In this document: one piece after another, positions 7,403 to 15,738 of the stretch
Position numbering within the stretch: the first letter of the stretch is position 1
Layout: each line of letters begins with the position of its first letter
Origin: a virus
IMG/VR virus record: IMGVR_UViG_3300047476_001256
Coordinates: 1-58,432 of that record
Length of the DNA stretch: 58,432 nt
Direction: 5' to 3' (one strand)
The notes under the pieces: generated by a model
Told to the model about the DNA's origin: nothing
Databases searched by the model: none
Seen by the model: the letters and a program-made list of their open reading frames with translations, nothing else
Program-made: the position numbers and the translations under genes

Positions 7403-7434
7403 CAAATATACTAAATTTATTCGGTTTTACCAAA
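7403..7434 (-). promoter_or_regulatory. Host-type promoter TTTGG-N19-TATATTTG
   Basis: TTTGG (7430-7434) and TATATTTG (7403-7410) on the minus strand with a 19-base spacer. It directly abuts the terminator at 7435-7466, marking a transcription-unit boundary. Confidence 0.75.
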
Positions 7435-7466
7435 TAAAAAAGGGACATCGGTGAGAACGATATCCC
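7435..7466 (-). terminator. Rho-independent terminator
   Basis: Minus-strand hairpin GGGATATCG / CGATGTCCC with a 7-nt loop, followed by TTTTTT. It ends the unit that includes the gene at 7517..7690. Confidence 0.8.
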
Positions 7467-7516
7467 TTTAAGTCAAAATGACAAACAAATATTTTATTAT
7501 AATTTACTTTTTTATA

Positions 7517-7690
7517 TTATTCTACTGGTAAAAATATGTATTTAACGGTATCACCACATTCATTTGGTGTTTCCAATGATTCATTATTTTCTGACATCCA
7601 AACATCAACTTGTTCTTGTGTCATTGATTCACATCCTTCGACAGGTGTATTTGTGCAAGATTCACAAATTTTCCATAATTGTTCTTCCAT
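7517..7690 (-). CDS. Acidic Cys-containing small protein (57 aa)
   Basis: MEEQLWKICESC... with Cys at CESC, GC and NECGD and many Glu. The four Cys could bind zinc or form disulfides. It lies just before the terminator at 7435-7466. Function unknown. Confidence 0.5.
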   Translation of the reverse strand: MEEQLWKICESCTNTPVEGCESMTQEQVDVWMSENNESLETPNECGDTVKYIFLPVE

Positions 7691-7722
7691 TGTATTTTAT
7701 TTTAATTGTTCTACAATAAATA

Positions 7723-7929
7723 TCAAATAATTTCCAATTCCTCAATTTTATTCACAAATAGATATTCCATTGTTTGGTGAAACTTTAATATCTTCTCAAC
7801 TCCATAATATTCTTTTAATGTGTCTGCCATTTCACCCGACAATTCTTTATTAAATCTTTGGATTGGCATTTTCTTTACAATTTCATATAAATCACCACCA
7901 ACTTTTGCAGTTTCTATCTTTCTTATCAT
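7723..7929 (-). CDS. Hypothetical helical protein (68 aa)
   Basis: Start chosen at MIRKIETAKVGG because its ATG forms an ATGA overlap with the upstream stop; the longer frame would overlap the upstream gene by 52 nt. Helical, with EIVKKMPIQRFNKELSGEM and LFVNKIEELEII. Function unknown. Confidence 0.55.
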   Translation of the reverse strand: MIRKIETAKVGGDLYEIVKKMPIQRFNKELSGEMADTLKEYYGVEKILKFHQTMEYLFVNKIEELEII

Positions 7930-8267
7930 TTCCAGAATATTTGAATTAATAATATACTTGCGGCTAAGAATAGACAAGTAAGTGTTTTAAGTGTAATTGG
8001 TTCTTTGAATAATAACCAACTCAAACTCACAAATATTATAATACCAATACCAAATCCAATAAGACGAGATGGCCATAATTGACCATCACCCCACATTACC
8101 AAACTTTCTACCGATTTAATGTAAAACCAAGTAGCTGGGATTGCACTTAATAATATTAATATTGGATATTTTTGAAACCAATTATATTTTACACTTCCTT
8201 GTAGTTGCATAAAGGAAAAAACCTGCCCTAAGATACCATATAAGATACCAACTAATAACCTATTCAT
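7926..8267 (-). CDS. Four-helix integral membrane protein (113 aa)
   Basis: Four hydrophobic segments (residues about 3-20, 36-52, 68-85, 93-112) with short loops, the size and layout of small EamA/SMR-like or phage membrane proteins. No signature residue identifies a transporter. Function unknown; inner-membrane location is likely. Confidence 0.6.
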   Translation of the reverse strand: MNRLLVGILYGILGQVFSFMQLQGSVKYNWFQKYPILILLSAIPATWFYIKSVESLVMWGDGQLWPSRLIGFGIGIIIFVSLSWLLFKEPITLKTLTCLFLAASILLIQIFWK

Positions 8268-8281
8268 TTTGTTTTGTTTAA

Positions 8282-8464
8282 TTAATAATCTTCATCCTCA
8301 AATGATAATGCATCCATTGCAGCATCATCTTCATAAATTTCATCTTCAATCAATTCTAATCTTTCGTATACATCTTCTAAAAGTGGATGAGAAATACCAT
8401 CAGCATCAATTGATTTTAGGTTTTCTTTGATTTGATTTACCAACTTTAATATTCTTTGTTTCAT
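8282..8464 (-). CDS. Acidic helical protein (60 aa)
   Basis: MKQRILKLVNQIKENL then a very acidic end (EDEIYEDDAAMDALSFEDEDY). Overlaps the 3' end of the UVR-like gene by 59 nt in another frame; one of the two could be shorter than annotated. Function unknown. Confidence 0.5.
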   Translation of the reverse strand: MKQRILKLVNQIKENLKSIDADGISHPLLEDVYERLELIEDEIYEDDAAMDALSFEDEDY

Positions 8465-8771
8465 TTTTTAGATTTTCAATAAGTATATACAAATCACGAA
8501 TTTTTGCACATTTTTCGTATTCTTCTATACTCATAAAATAATCCATAGCTTTATCCAAAGTTAATTTTATGTTTTCTCTCTTCAAAAGAAAGACTATATT
8601 ATCATAATAATTTGATACCATTATAGCCTGAACTGTATCTAAATTTTCAGATAACATTTTTTCAGAGTATCTCAATAACTCCGAATAAATAACATATCTA
8701 TTTTTAGATAACCAATTAGGTAAGGACTCATTCTCCAAGTCAATGTGTAATATGATTGGTTCCTGTTTCAT
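8406..8771 (-). CDS. Protein with UVR (UvrB/UvrC)-like motif (121 aa)
   Basis: The segment AMDYFMSIEEYEKCAKIRD (about residues 74-92) matches the UVR pattern E-x-E-x-Y-E-x-AA-x-IRD, a helical hairpin used for protein contacts in UvrB and UvrC. The rest is helical, with a Lys-rich end. In phages such motifs appear in small proteins of unknown role, so a repair function is only suggested. Confidence 0.55.
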   Translation of the reverse strand: MKQEPIILHIDLENESLPNWLSKNRYVIYSELLRYSEKMLSENLDTVQAIMVSNYYDNIVFLLKRENIKLTLDKAMDYFMSIEEYEKCAKIRDLYILIENLKNETKNIKVGKSNQRKPKIN

Positions 8772-9254
8772 TTAAGATAAATATGTATTCTTTCTTTTTA
8801 ATTGAATATCCATTTCTGATTTGGTAGTTCCAATTTTACATTGTTTCTTATACCAATAATACAAATCTTCCAATGTTCCCTTACCTCTTTGTCGTTCCAT
8901 TGCCTTATCCCACAAATCTTTTCCAAATTCCTTAGTAAATTCACTTCGTAATCTCCATAATATCATTTGTTCTTCTTTGTGAGCTTCCAATTCTAACTTC
9001 AAAGCTTTTAATCGTTTCATTTGTGATGCTTCCAATGCAGCCTGTATTCTATTCCTTTCATCCGTTCCACCATAATTATCATATGCTTGTTGGTAAACTT
9101 TGTGTTGGGTTTCCCTCATTTGTTTTGCTTCACCAAACATATAACAATAGTCAAAATCTCCGTTTCGTATTTTCAATAACAAAGGTGCATCTGCAGGTAG
9201 TGGTTTATTTACTCTACCCTTTGTCCACCATCTATAACGATTATATCTTCCCAT
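8772..9254 (-). CDS. Hypothetical phage protein (160 aa)
   Basis: MGRYNRYRWWTKGRVNKPLP, then a long charged helix (ERNRIQAALEASQMKRLKAL) and a Lys-rich end. Proteins with this opening are familiar from phages of Bacteroidota, but I know no function. Overlaps the 3' end of the next upstream gene by 46 nt. Confidence 0.6.
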   Translation of the reverse strand: MGRYNRYRWWTKGRVNKPLPADAPLLLKIRNGDFDYCYMFGEAKQMRETQHKVYQQAYDNYGGTDERNRIQAALEASQMKRLKALKLELEAHKEEQMILWRLRSEFTKEFGKDLWDKAMERQRGKGTLEDLYYWYKKQCKIGTTKSEMDIQLKRKNTYLS

Positions 9255-9409
9255 AACTTTACTTTACTTTCTAAGAAATTCATTGCATCACTATCACCAT
9301 CCCAACTATCATATTTTCTAAATCTATTATACAATGCTTCCAATCCAAATTCATTATAGTATTTGATTAGTTCATCCAACTTAGGTATATGACAATTGTT
9401 AAATCCCAT
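9209..9409 (-). CDS. Hypothetical protein (66 aa)
   Basis: MGFNNCHIPKLDELIKYYNEF..., helical with acidic end. Start overlaps the upstream TAA by one base (TAATG). Function unknown. Confidence 0.55.
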   Translation of the reverse strand: MGFNNCHIPKLDELIKYYNEFGLEALYNRFRKYDSWDGDSDAMNFLESKVKLWEDIIVIDGGQRVE

Positions 9410-9975
9410 TATTTATTTCTTTTTTGTTTTGTATTCATTTTCTTCACTTCACTTTTGTATCTTTCGTTTGCAGCTTTTAAGTTTTCATTTGCTTCCCATT
9501 CATCACCTTCAAATAAATCTTCATCATCTTCAGGTTCATCACCCCATTCGAAAGTAACTCTATCTTCCGGTATTCTCATACCATAATCATCAAATTCACT
9601 TTCATCTTCTTCAGTTGCTCTATATCTACCAAAGAAATCATCTTCCAATTTCTCACGATCTTCATATCCATGTCTTAAGTTTTCAAATTCTTCTTCATCA
9701 CGTTTGAAATCATCCGCCGTATATGATTGTGGAAATTCAAATGAAAAATTCTCTTCAAATTCTTCATTTCTATACTCATCTGCTCTATCCAATATCCATT
9801 GTTTCCAACTATCTTTATGATAACCTAAACCGGTTGCAATAGTTTCAAATGCATCCATCAATTGGTCAATATCCAAATCACTATGGTCGTGTTCTACTGA
9901 TGTTTTTACTCCATATGCCTCACCTGTAAACTTTGCAGGTTTGTGATAGTGTGGGTTAAATTTTTCGTAATTCAT
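9409..9975 (-). CDS. Very acidic hypothetical protein (188 aa)
   Basis: Asp/Glu-rich throughout, especially residues 80-150 (EDREKLEDDFFGRY, DEPEDDEDLFEGDE), with a Lys-rich tail. The composition suggests a DNA-mimic or chaperone-like scaffold, but no motif confirms this. Part of a run of three acidic proteins (9409-10520). Confidence 0.6.
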   Translation of the reverse strand: MNYEKFNPHYHKPAKFTGEAYGVKTSVEHDHSDLDIDQLMDAFETIATGLGYHKDSWKQWILDRADEYRNEEFEENFSFEFPQSYTADDFKRDEEEFENLRHGYEDREKLEDDFFGRYRATEEDESEFDDYGMRIPEDRVTFEWGDEPEDDEDLFEGDEWEANENLKAANERYKSEVKKMNTKQKRNK

Positions 9976-9986
9976 ATTATTTGTGT

Positions 9987-10316
9987 TTATTCTTCTTCGT
10001 CAAAATTATAATCTTTGTTTGTTGAGTATAGTATTTCACCATCCCCATTTACTGACATATTTAGTGCACCTTTGTCTACCAAATCTTCAATAGTTTCACC
10101 AATACCATCTGCATTTACTTCATTGCAAACTTCCAAAAATTCATCATCAGATAATATTATTTCATTTTCTTGTTCCCATTTTCTTTGCATTCTAATTTGT
10201 AATGCTCTTTTCAATGGTAATGGCTCTATGAATAAATTTTCTTCAAAGAATCCATTTTCTTGTAAGGTATCAACTATCTGATTTGATATCTCAATTATTT
10301 CACTAAGTATGTCCAT
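9987..10316 (-). CDS. Acidic hypothetical protein (109 aa)
   Basis: Helical N-terminus (MDILSEIIEISNQIVDTL), central basic RALQIRMQRKWEQ and an acidic C-terminus (YNFDEEE). Overlaps the upstream gene by 14 nt. Function unknown. Confidence 0.6.
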   Translation of the reverse strand: MDILSEIIEISNQIVDTLQENGFFEENLFIEPLPLKRALQIRMQRKWEQENEIILSDDEFLEVCNEVNADGIGETIEDLVDKGALNMSVNGDGEILYSTNKDYNFDEEE

Positions 10317-10520
10317 TTTGTTTTTTTATTTGTTCAAAATTTTGTTGTTCTTCTTCCAGTGTTGGTATGTAATCAGGATCATTTTTCACTTTAGAAATAT
10401 ATTCCCAATATTCTTCATTTAACTTTTCTTGTAAAATGTATTGTTCGTATAAATAATCTTCATCACCACCGATACTGCCGGTTGATAATTGTTTGTTAAA
10501 TTCTTCGTTAGACTTCGACA
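10303..10520 (-). CDS. Acidic hypothetical protein (72 aa)
   Basis: Start taken at MSKSNEEFNKQL; the longer frame would run into the promoter-like element at 10538-10568. Glu/Gln/Tyr-rich helical protein. Function unknown. Confidence 0.55.
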
Positions 10521-10537
10521 TAATTATTTTCTTTTTA

Positions 10538-10568
10538 TAAATATACACTAAATTTTTGTTATTTCAAA
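10538..10568 (-). promoter_or_regulatory. Promoter candidate TTTGA-N19-TATATTTA
   Basis: Minus-strand TATATTTA (10538-10545) with TTTGA 19 bases upstream. One mismatch from the strong sites in each half. It sits 17 bases before the ATG at 10520. Confidence 0.5.
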
Positions 10569-11131
10569 ATAATCTTTTGAATAACCATAGCTGAATCCCG
10601 TTTCCATTCACTCTCAAACATACCATTCTTTTTTGTAGCATATGTATATTTCACTCTAGCAGTAATTGTAATCGTATCACCTTGCATTTCAGAAACAGGT
10701 GCAATAATTGTGTTTATCTCACCCGTTTCCAAATTACTATAACAACTTTTGTTAATGGTGGGTATCACATAGTTTGCATATGCAATCACATCTGGTAATT
10801 GAGATGTAGTCCATTGACCCGTATATTGGTTCAAATAGTTTTTGTATACTTTGAAAACTGGACTACCAGCTTTCATTACCCAAAAATGTGAACTTTCCCA
10901 ATTTACTATAACGGGTTCTGGACTGGGTGGCAATCCATCTATCAAAACTTTACCACTTATCCTATGTATATTTTGTCCATCAGGATTATACAAAGTAAAA
11001 TACGGATACCCATTTGAATCAATAGGCAATCTCGTATCCAATGTTAATGATAATATTGGTTTTTTAATTGGTGTTTCTACTTCTTTAGAACAACCTGTTA
11101 ATATCAATAATATTACAAATAACCATTTCAT
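10559..11131 (-). CDS. Lipoprotein (190 aa)
   Basis: Start chosen at MKWLFVILLILTGC: hydrophobic signal with lipobox LTGC ending at the Cys acylated by signal peptidase II. Upstream in-frame codons overlap the SWIM gene and are unlikely. The mature part is beta-rich (LSLTLDTRLPIDSNGYPYF, DTITITARVKY), Ig-like in feel, with no known domain. Likely exported and membrane-tethered in the infected cell. Confidence 0.65.
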   Translation of the reverse strand: MKWLFVILLILTGCSKEVETPIKKPILSLTLDTRLPIDSNGYPYFTLYNPDGQNIHRISGKVLIDGLPPSPEPVIVNWESSHFWVMKAGSPVFKVYKNYLNQYTGQWTTSQLPDVIAYANYVIPTINKSCYSNLETGEINTIIAPVSEMQGDTITITARVKYTYATKKNGMFESEWKRDSAMVIQKIILK

Positions 11132-11132
11132 T

Positions 11133-11726
11133 TTACTTTGTTTTAGCTTCTCTAATATGTTTACATTCATTTGCACCTGAGTATGCGTAAGATGGACAAT
11201 TACATTCCCAACTTCCGTTATCGTTTGTTACTTTATATGTAACATTCGGGTCTTTTGATGATGGTATATTAAATGTTTTAACTTCTGATAATCCTTTCTG
11301 ATGTAGTTTTAATTTAATCAAATCATCAACAGCATCATTCGATATCCATTGAGCTCTATTTTTTCTAAATTCAGAAAAGAAATATCCGTCATCAAATAAT
11401 GCATCCAATACTTTTAAAGATATATCTTCACCCTCATCACCAGCTACGTGGAATAAATTTCTATCCCCATCTTTTACAAATTTACCATTGTCGGCGTAAT
11501 CACCTGCAATAACAATGTTATCACCTACCCAACTACCAACAATTGGATTATTACTATTTAAATCACCACCACCTCTACCATTTCCATCAGCAAGTAATAT
11601 TGCCAAACCGGCTAACACTCCATTTGCTGACATACTAAATTCCATTAACTTTGCACCATCACCGAATGTGGATGGTCTTATGTATTGTTTCTTTTTGATA
11701 TTTACTATCTTATAATATTGTCCCAT
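11133..11726 (-). CDS. SWIM zinc-finger protein (197 aa)
   Basis: The C-terminus has WECNCPSYAYSGANECKHI, the CxCx10CxH pattern of SWIM zinc fingers (about residues 175-190), which bind DNA or protein. The N-terminal half, with GQYYKIVNIKKKQYIRPS, resembles a separate small phage domain. A second SWIM protein with identical Cys/His spacing is at 15406..15738, so the finger was duplicated and attached to different partners. Role unknown. Confidence 0.7.
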   Translation of the reverse strand: MGQYYKIVNIKKKQYIRPSTFGDGAKLMEFSMSANGVLAGLAILLADGNGRGGGDLNSNNPIVGSWVGDNIVIAGDYADNGKFVKDGDRNLFHVAGDEGEDISLKVLDALFDDGYFFSEFRKNRAQWISNDAVDDLIKLKLHQKGLSEVKTFNIPSSKDPNVTYKVTNDNGSWECNCPSYAYSGANECKHIREAKTK

Positions 11727-11728
11727 AA

Positions 11729-11932
11729 TTATTTCTTTTTTCTTTTGTCATATCCAACTGGATAATAATATTGTTCTTCTAATCTAATTGAGTGCACTTT
11801 GAAACCTGTAACTTCATCTTTGATTTCAATTGCTTTATCTGGATTTGTTCCCCATACCAAACCATCCAATACGATACGACCATCGTCTAATTTTCTAAAT
11901 TCGTTCATTTGTGTTTGAATTGCTTTTGCCAT
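11729..11932 (-). CDS. Hypothetical protein (67 aa)
   Basis: MAKAIQTQMNEFRKLDDGRI..., beta-rich with basic end YDKRKKK. Two bases separate it from the SWIM gene start. Function unknown. Confidence 0.5.
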   Translation of the reverse strand: MAKAIQTQMNEFRKLDDGRIVLDGLVWGTNPDKAIEIKDEVTGFKVHSIRLEEQYYYPVGYDKRKKK

Positions 11933-11954
11933 ACTATTTGTTTTTGTTTTATTA

Positions 11955-12311
11955 TTAAAATTTAATTACTCCCATTGCCATACCCAATGATAATTCGTAT
12001 CTATCGTAGAATTTAACTTTGTTTTTCACTTCGTTAATATCCACTTTACAATCTACACTTTCACCCTCATCATCACATCCCATAATCAACCCATTACCCG
12101 CAAATGGTTGATGTGCACCTTCAAATGTAAAAAATACATCCGTTCCGTTCATCAATCCTTCATCATCTACAAAAATAGCATCTTGTTTATCCAAATATGC
12201 ACCAATTGTAAATAACTCACACTCTAATTGTTTATAGATTTCTTTGTAGTCTTTACCCATTTCAACTTCTTTTACTTCTTTTGTCTTTGAGTTAATCAAT
12301 ATCGCTTTCAT
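11955..12311 (-). CDS. DUF3846-like protein (118 aa)
   Basis: Pattern DAIFVDDEGLMNGTDVFF then QPFAGNGLIMGCDDEGE and D, as in the DUF3846 family common in plasmids and phages (family recall). Starts MKAILINSKTKEVKEVEM, typical for the family. Biochemical function unknown. Confidence 0.65.
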   Translation of the reverse strand: MKAILINSKTKEVKEVEMGKDYKEIYKQLECELFTIGAYLDKQDAIFVDDEGLMNGTDVFFTFEGAHQPFAGNGLIMGCDDEGESVDCKVDINEVKNKVKFYDRYELSLGMAMGVIKF

Positions 12312-12314
12312 AAT

Positions 12315-12719
12315 TTATAATTTATATATTTTTACTTTTTTTAATTTTGTTTGTTTATCATTGTGTCCAACCAATATATCAATTCGTTTTCTATATCGTT
12401 TGTTCATTAAATCATGTACTCTATATGTTCCATCATATTTACCTGCACCAACTATTCTAACCTTTTGTCCAAATTTGTATTTTCGTTTCAGGTCTCTACT
12501 AACTGCAATTATTTTATGTTTCGTTGGGTTAGTAATTTTGAAACCAGATGCTGTAATATTCGGTGTTGAGTCCGTTTCATTTTCGTTTGCTTTGTATGTA
12601 GTTAGTGTAACAATTTCAGGTGTTATTGTTTCTATCATTTTGTTCACTCTAACTTCTTCCCGTTTTAATTCATATGGTAATATCAACATCACCATAGATA
12701 ATACTAAGTTTAAATTCAT
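12315..12719 (-). CDS. 3D-domain (double-psi beta-barrel) protein (134 aa)
   Basis: After a hydrophobic N-terminus (MNLNLVLSMVMLIL, a probable signal or anchor) comes ITASGF, IIAVSRDL and YRVHDLMNKRY-x4-IDIL, the order of motifs in 3D/RlpA-like barrels, with the Asp residues (about 101 and 112) in the usual places. Relatives are peptidoglycan-active lytic enzymes, so an exported cell-wall role is plausible. Confidence 0.6.
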   Translation of the reverse strand: MNLNLVLSMVMLILPYELKREEVRVNKMIETITPEIVTLTTYKANENETDSTPNITASGFKITNPTKHKIIAVSRDLKRKYKFGQKVRIVGAGKYDGTYRVHDLMNKRYRKRIDILVGHNDKQTKLKKVKIYKL

Positions 12720-12725
12720 AACTGA

Positions 12726-13046
12726 TTATTTAATTTTGCGTAGACTTTCGTATTTACTTACAACCAATCCAACATTAGTCAAAAATGTTTTCATAGTATC
12801 AAATCCACCTTTTATCCAATTATCATTGTAAATTTGATTACCATATGATTCGTAAACAATTCTAACATTATATTCATTATTGGCCTGTTCTTCTTTGTAG
12901 ATTTGTACAATCATACCACATTTACTACCCTTCCTTTTCGCGGATGCGGCCATTTCATATCTGTTGTCATTTTCCGATATATCGTATATTTCCCAATCAC
13001 CGAATACTCTGCCCTTTATGTTTTTAAAGTTTTTAATTTCTAACAT
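12726..13046 (-). CDS. TIKN-family small protein, distant copy (106 aa)
   Basis: MLEIKNFKNIKGRVFGDWEIYDI opening, strand block NEYNVRIVYESYG and terminal helix FDTMKTFLTNVGLVVSKYE match the 1-3.6 kb family, 9 kb away. This shows that the expansion is dispersed, not one tandem array. Confidence 0.65.
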   Translation of the reverse strand: MLEIKNFKNIKGRVFGDWEIYDISENDNRYEMAASAKRKGSKCGMIVQIYKEEQANNEYNVRIVYESYGNQIYNDNWIKGGFDTMKTFLTNVGLVVSKYESLRKIK

Positions 13047-13057
13047 ATAATTTTTTT

Positions 13058-13405
13058 TTAATTTGCAAATTTCATTAAACTAATTGACTCTTGTATAAAA
13101 TTACCCATATTAATAACAAATGTATCTTTTGTTTTTACCACATCGGTAGTTAATAAATTGTCTTGAAATATATACTCACCCATATCACCCTCACCTAATA
13201 CACATTTTTTCATACTAAAACAATCCATCTCCCAGTTGAATTCAAACTTTACACAATAATCACCTAAAAGGGGGCCATTACAAAATACCCACACCCAATT
13301 ACTTTGTTTTTTATTTTGTAAATTATCAAAATCAAAATAAAATTGATATCCTTCCAATTCAAAATCTACTCTATCTATTTTTTGAAAATTTTCTGGTCGT
13401 TTCAT
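13058..13405 (-). CDS. NFxKID-family protein, copy 1 (115 aa)
   Basis: Begins MKRPENFQKIDRVDFELEGY, matching MKKPVNFRKIDDVKFATRT at 25329..25658. The pair shares a W-rich body and a helical end. Possibly another branch of the small-protein expansion. Function unknown. Confidence 0.62.
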   Translation of the reverse strand: MKRPENFQKIDRVDFELEGYQFYFDFDNLQNKKQSNWVWVFCNGPLLGDYCVKFEFNWEMDCFSMKKCVLGEGDMGEYIFQDNLLTTDVVKTKDTFVINMGNFIQESISLMKFAN

Positions 13406-13411
13406 TTGTTA

Positions 13412-14065
13412 TTATTTTAAAAAATCTCTTAATGTTGTTTCAAATGCTTTATAATATTTTTTTCTATCTTTTATATCTACCCCTTTACCAAAACTATCAC
13501 TATCATATCCGAAAGAAAGATACGCCTGAATTTCATCATCAATTACTTTTTCAGTATATCCCATTTCTAAAAGATTAGTTTTGAATATATCTTTATGTTC
13601 TTGTGGAATTGTAGATAATACTAACTTAGCTTCTTTCTTATATGCAGGATTTGTATACCATAAACCATGACAAACTTCATGTTGAAATGTCCACCCTTCC
13701 ATATCACCTGCACCAATCACATATGCTTTCTTATTGATATCCATTTTACTATCTATCTCTCCTAATATTTCCCACATAGTTTCATCATACGGAGTTTCCA
13801 TTTCATTAGATTGATAACAATCCCATAAAACATCAAATGGAATGTTAAATCCACTCCAATCACTTGCATAACTAAAACCTCTTTTGTATTCACTACTATA
13901 CCATTTCATATAATCCCAAATACTGAAATCTTTTCCTCTGAATTTTTTATTAGGACTTTCGTAGTATTCTTGTCCTCTACAAAATAACATTGCTCTGTCG
14001 TAACTATCTTTAACGATAACTGCAAAGATATTTGGTTTTACTTCTTTAATTTTATACTTTACCAT
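13412..14065 (-). CDS. Putative zincin metallopeptidase (217 aa)
   Basis: QHEVCHGLWYTNPAYKKEAK (about residues 128-147) has HExxH (HEVCH), with a later DDEIQAYL that could give the third ligand. The rest, MVKYKIKEVKPNIFAVIV... and WDYMKWYSSEYKRG, is not recognised. Cytoplasmic by sequence. Catalytic activity is inferred from HExxH alone. Confidence 0.5.
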   Translation of the reverse strand: MVKYKIKEVKPNIFAVIVKDSYDRAMLFCRGQEYYESPNKKFRGKDFSIWDYMKWYSSEYKRGFSYASDWSGFNIPFDVLWDCYQSNEMETPYDETMWEILGEIDSKMDINKKAYVIGAGDMEGWTFQHEVCHGLWYTNPAYKKEAKLVLSTIPQEHKDIFKTNLLEMGYTEKVIDDEIQAYLSFGYDSDSFGKGVDIKDRKKYYKAFETTLRDFLK

Positions 14066-14066
14066 A

Positions 14067-14390
14067 TTATCTATTTTTTACATAATCTAATTGCATCTGT
14101 CTAACTTGTGCAATGTATGAACAAAATGTTTTTAAATCTTTGATACAATCCAATGGAATTTCTAACTTTCTAGTTGAACAATGTAGTGTAAATATTTTAT
14201 TACTATCACCTATTTTATCCAAATCAAAATACCACTTACCACCATTATCTTGGGAGTCTTTGTAACCAAATCGGTATTGACTACCAAAGTCTTCAATATA
14301 AACTGCCGTCAAAGTTCTACCCAATTCGTTTTGCATTAAAATATTAAACTTATGTGTCAATTCATCCGTAATTTCAAACTTTATTTTCAT
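14067..14390 (-). CDS. Small hypothetical protein (107 aa)
   Basis: MKIKFEITDELTHKFNILM then GGKWYFDLDKIGD and terminal helix LKTFCSYIAQVRQMQLDYV. Organisation (strand, body, C-terminal helix) parallels the TIKN family but the opening differs. Function unknown. Confidence 0.58.
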   Translation of the reverse strand: MKIKFEITDELTHKFNILMQNELGRTLTAVYIEDFGSQYRFGYKDSQDNGGKWYFDLDKIGDSNKIFTLHCSTRKLEIPLDCIKDLKTFCSYIAQVRQMQLDYVKNR

Positions 14391-14393
14391 AAC

Positions 14394-14753
14394 TTATATT
14401 TCTTTATTGTGTCTTTCTAAGGAATGTTCTTTAACTAATTTTGCTGATTTATTATATCCAGCATTTACTAATAATGTATGTGCTAGATTGTCAGCATCAT
14501 ATTCATCTTTATCATTTCTATCTTTTGTATGTTTCAATAGTATGTGTGCAACTTCATGTGCTTCCACCCATCTCAATTCATCTTTGGTTAGTTTCACTTC
14601 ACCATCTATGAATACACAACCCGAACTGGTCTCAGCAAAACCAAAACCACATATTTCGAATAGTGGTTTAATAACTTCATATCGGTAGTCATCTTTCTTT
14701 AGTATTGCAACTGCAACATCACTTTTGAATTCACTAAAATATGTCTTACTCAT
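14394..14753 (-). CDS. ImmA/IrrE-like metallopeptidase domain protein (119 aa)
   Basis: EAHEVAHILLKH (HExxH) followed by DEYDADNLAHTLL matches the ImmA/IrrE arrangement, where an Asp or Glu in E-x-x-AD is the third ligand. Start at MSKTYF, an 8-nt overlap with the upstream stop; the longer frame overlaps 92 nt. In mobile elements such proteins cleave repressors; here the target is unknown. Confidence 0.6.
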   Translation of the reverse strand: MSKTYFSEFKSDVAVAILKKDDYRYEVIKPLFEICGFGFAETSSGCVFIDGEVKLTKDELRWVEAHEVAHILLKHTKDRNDKDEYDADNLAHTLLVNAGYNKSAKLVKEHSLERHNKEI

Positions 14754-15126
14754 AATAGTATACAATGTGTATTGGTTCTTTAATTTTCTTTCCACCACCA
14801 TTTCGTTTACCCCATCCTTGGTCGGGATCATTTTCACTTTGAGTTGTTGGTATCTGACCAGTAAAATACTTTTCTAATACAACTGCAATTCCGTCACCGG
14901 GATTTGAATTAAACATTAAATCACATGCATCATGCCAATCCATTTTCCATTCAAAAGAGTCTTCAAAGTCTTTTTTGAATACTCTACCATAAGAGTCGTA
15001 ATGACCTCTCATCTCCTCTACAACCTTACCATTTTTCAATAGATACAATCTACATGCATCACCATCAAAAGAACTGGATGCAACTGGTAATCCACTTTCT
15101 TTACATATAAAACTAAAACATCCCAT
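14746..15126 (-). CDS. Conserved phage protein, MGCFSF family (126 aa)
   Basis: Opens MGCFSFICKESGLPVASSSF and includes CRLYLLKNGKVVEEM, DSYGRVF, DGIAVVLEKYF and NDPDQGWGK, all hallmarks of a widespread but uncharacterised family in phages and bacteria. Two Cys near the N-terminus may be half of a zinc site. Function unknown. Confidence 0.65.
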   Translation of the reverse strand: MGCFSFICKESGLPVASSSFDGDACRLYLLKNGKVVEEMRGHYDSYGRVFKKDFEDSFEWKMDWHDACDLMFNSNPGDGIAVVLEKYFTGQIPTTQSENDPDQGWGKRNGGGKKIKEPIHIVYYYE

Positions 15127-15146
15127 AACTTTTTAATTTAAATTTT

Positions 15147-15401
15147 TTATAAATAACAATTCATATTACACATAGTCAACAAATAAATGTTGTTTCTACA
15201 ATCGATATCTGCTCTACTCATAGACAAATACAAATTGTTATCGACTATCGCCTGAACGAAACCGCCACCTGCGTAGGAACTTTTATCTCTCGTACACATA
15301 ATACTAACCATAATATCCAAAATATGTTCACTTACATTTGTGAACCCATATTCAATAGCGAATTTAGTAGCTCGCTCTCTACATTGTTCTCTTATATCCA
15401 T
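15147..15401 (-). CDS. Conserved small phage protein (84 aa)
   Basis: SYAGGGFVQAIVDNNLYLSMSRAD is the recognisable core of a small family found in T4-like and other phages (family recall). Helical. No biochemical role known to me. Confidence 0.6.
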   Translation of the reverse strand: MDIREQCRERATKFAIEYGFTNVSEHILDIMVSIMCTRDKSSYAGGGFVQAIVDNNLYLSMSRADIDCRNNIYLLTMCNMNCYL

Positions 15402-15405
15402 AACT

Positions 15406-15738
15406 TTATTTTTTATTTTTTATTTCCTTAATATGTTTACAGTCACGCCCTCTACCGAAACCATGTGCTGGACAACTACAAGTCCAAATACCTTCATCAC
15501 TTATTACCTTATACACATTCCCCCTACTACCTTTAACTTTGTATTCCTTTTTTGGAGTTTTCTTCACTTCGAGTTTTTTACCATATTCTATTTTATCCCA
15601 AAGTGGTTCCAATTCGTTCCAACTATAATAACGATTTACTTTAACCCAACCATCACCATCCGAACTACATATTACATACTTTTGATTACTAAAAACCCCT
15701 TCGTATGAAAATGGTGGGTGAAATGATTTGAATCTCAT
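15406..15738 (-). CDS. SWIM zinc-finger protein, copy 2 (110 aa)
   Basis: GIWTCSCPAHGFGRGRDCKHI (CxCx10CxH, near the C-terminus) has the same spacing as the finger at 11133..11726, and both are preceded by YKV-x-D/S-x-G-x-W. The N-terminal ~65 residues differ, so the two proteins are different fusions of one finger module. Nucleic-acid or protein binding is likely. Confidence 0.65.
   Translation of the reverse strand: MRFKSFHPPFSYEGVFSNQKYVICSSDGDGWVKVNRYYSWNELEPLWDKIEYGKKLEVKKTPKKEYKVKGSRGNVYKVISDEGIWTCSCPAHGFGRGRDCKHIKEIKNKK

Noticed and set aside
12361-12831. 156-codon plus-strand open frame
   Set aside because: It is a shadow of the minus-strand 3D-domain and TIKN genes; those have motifs and this does not.
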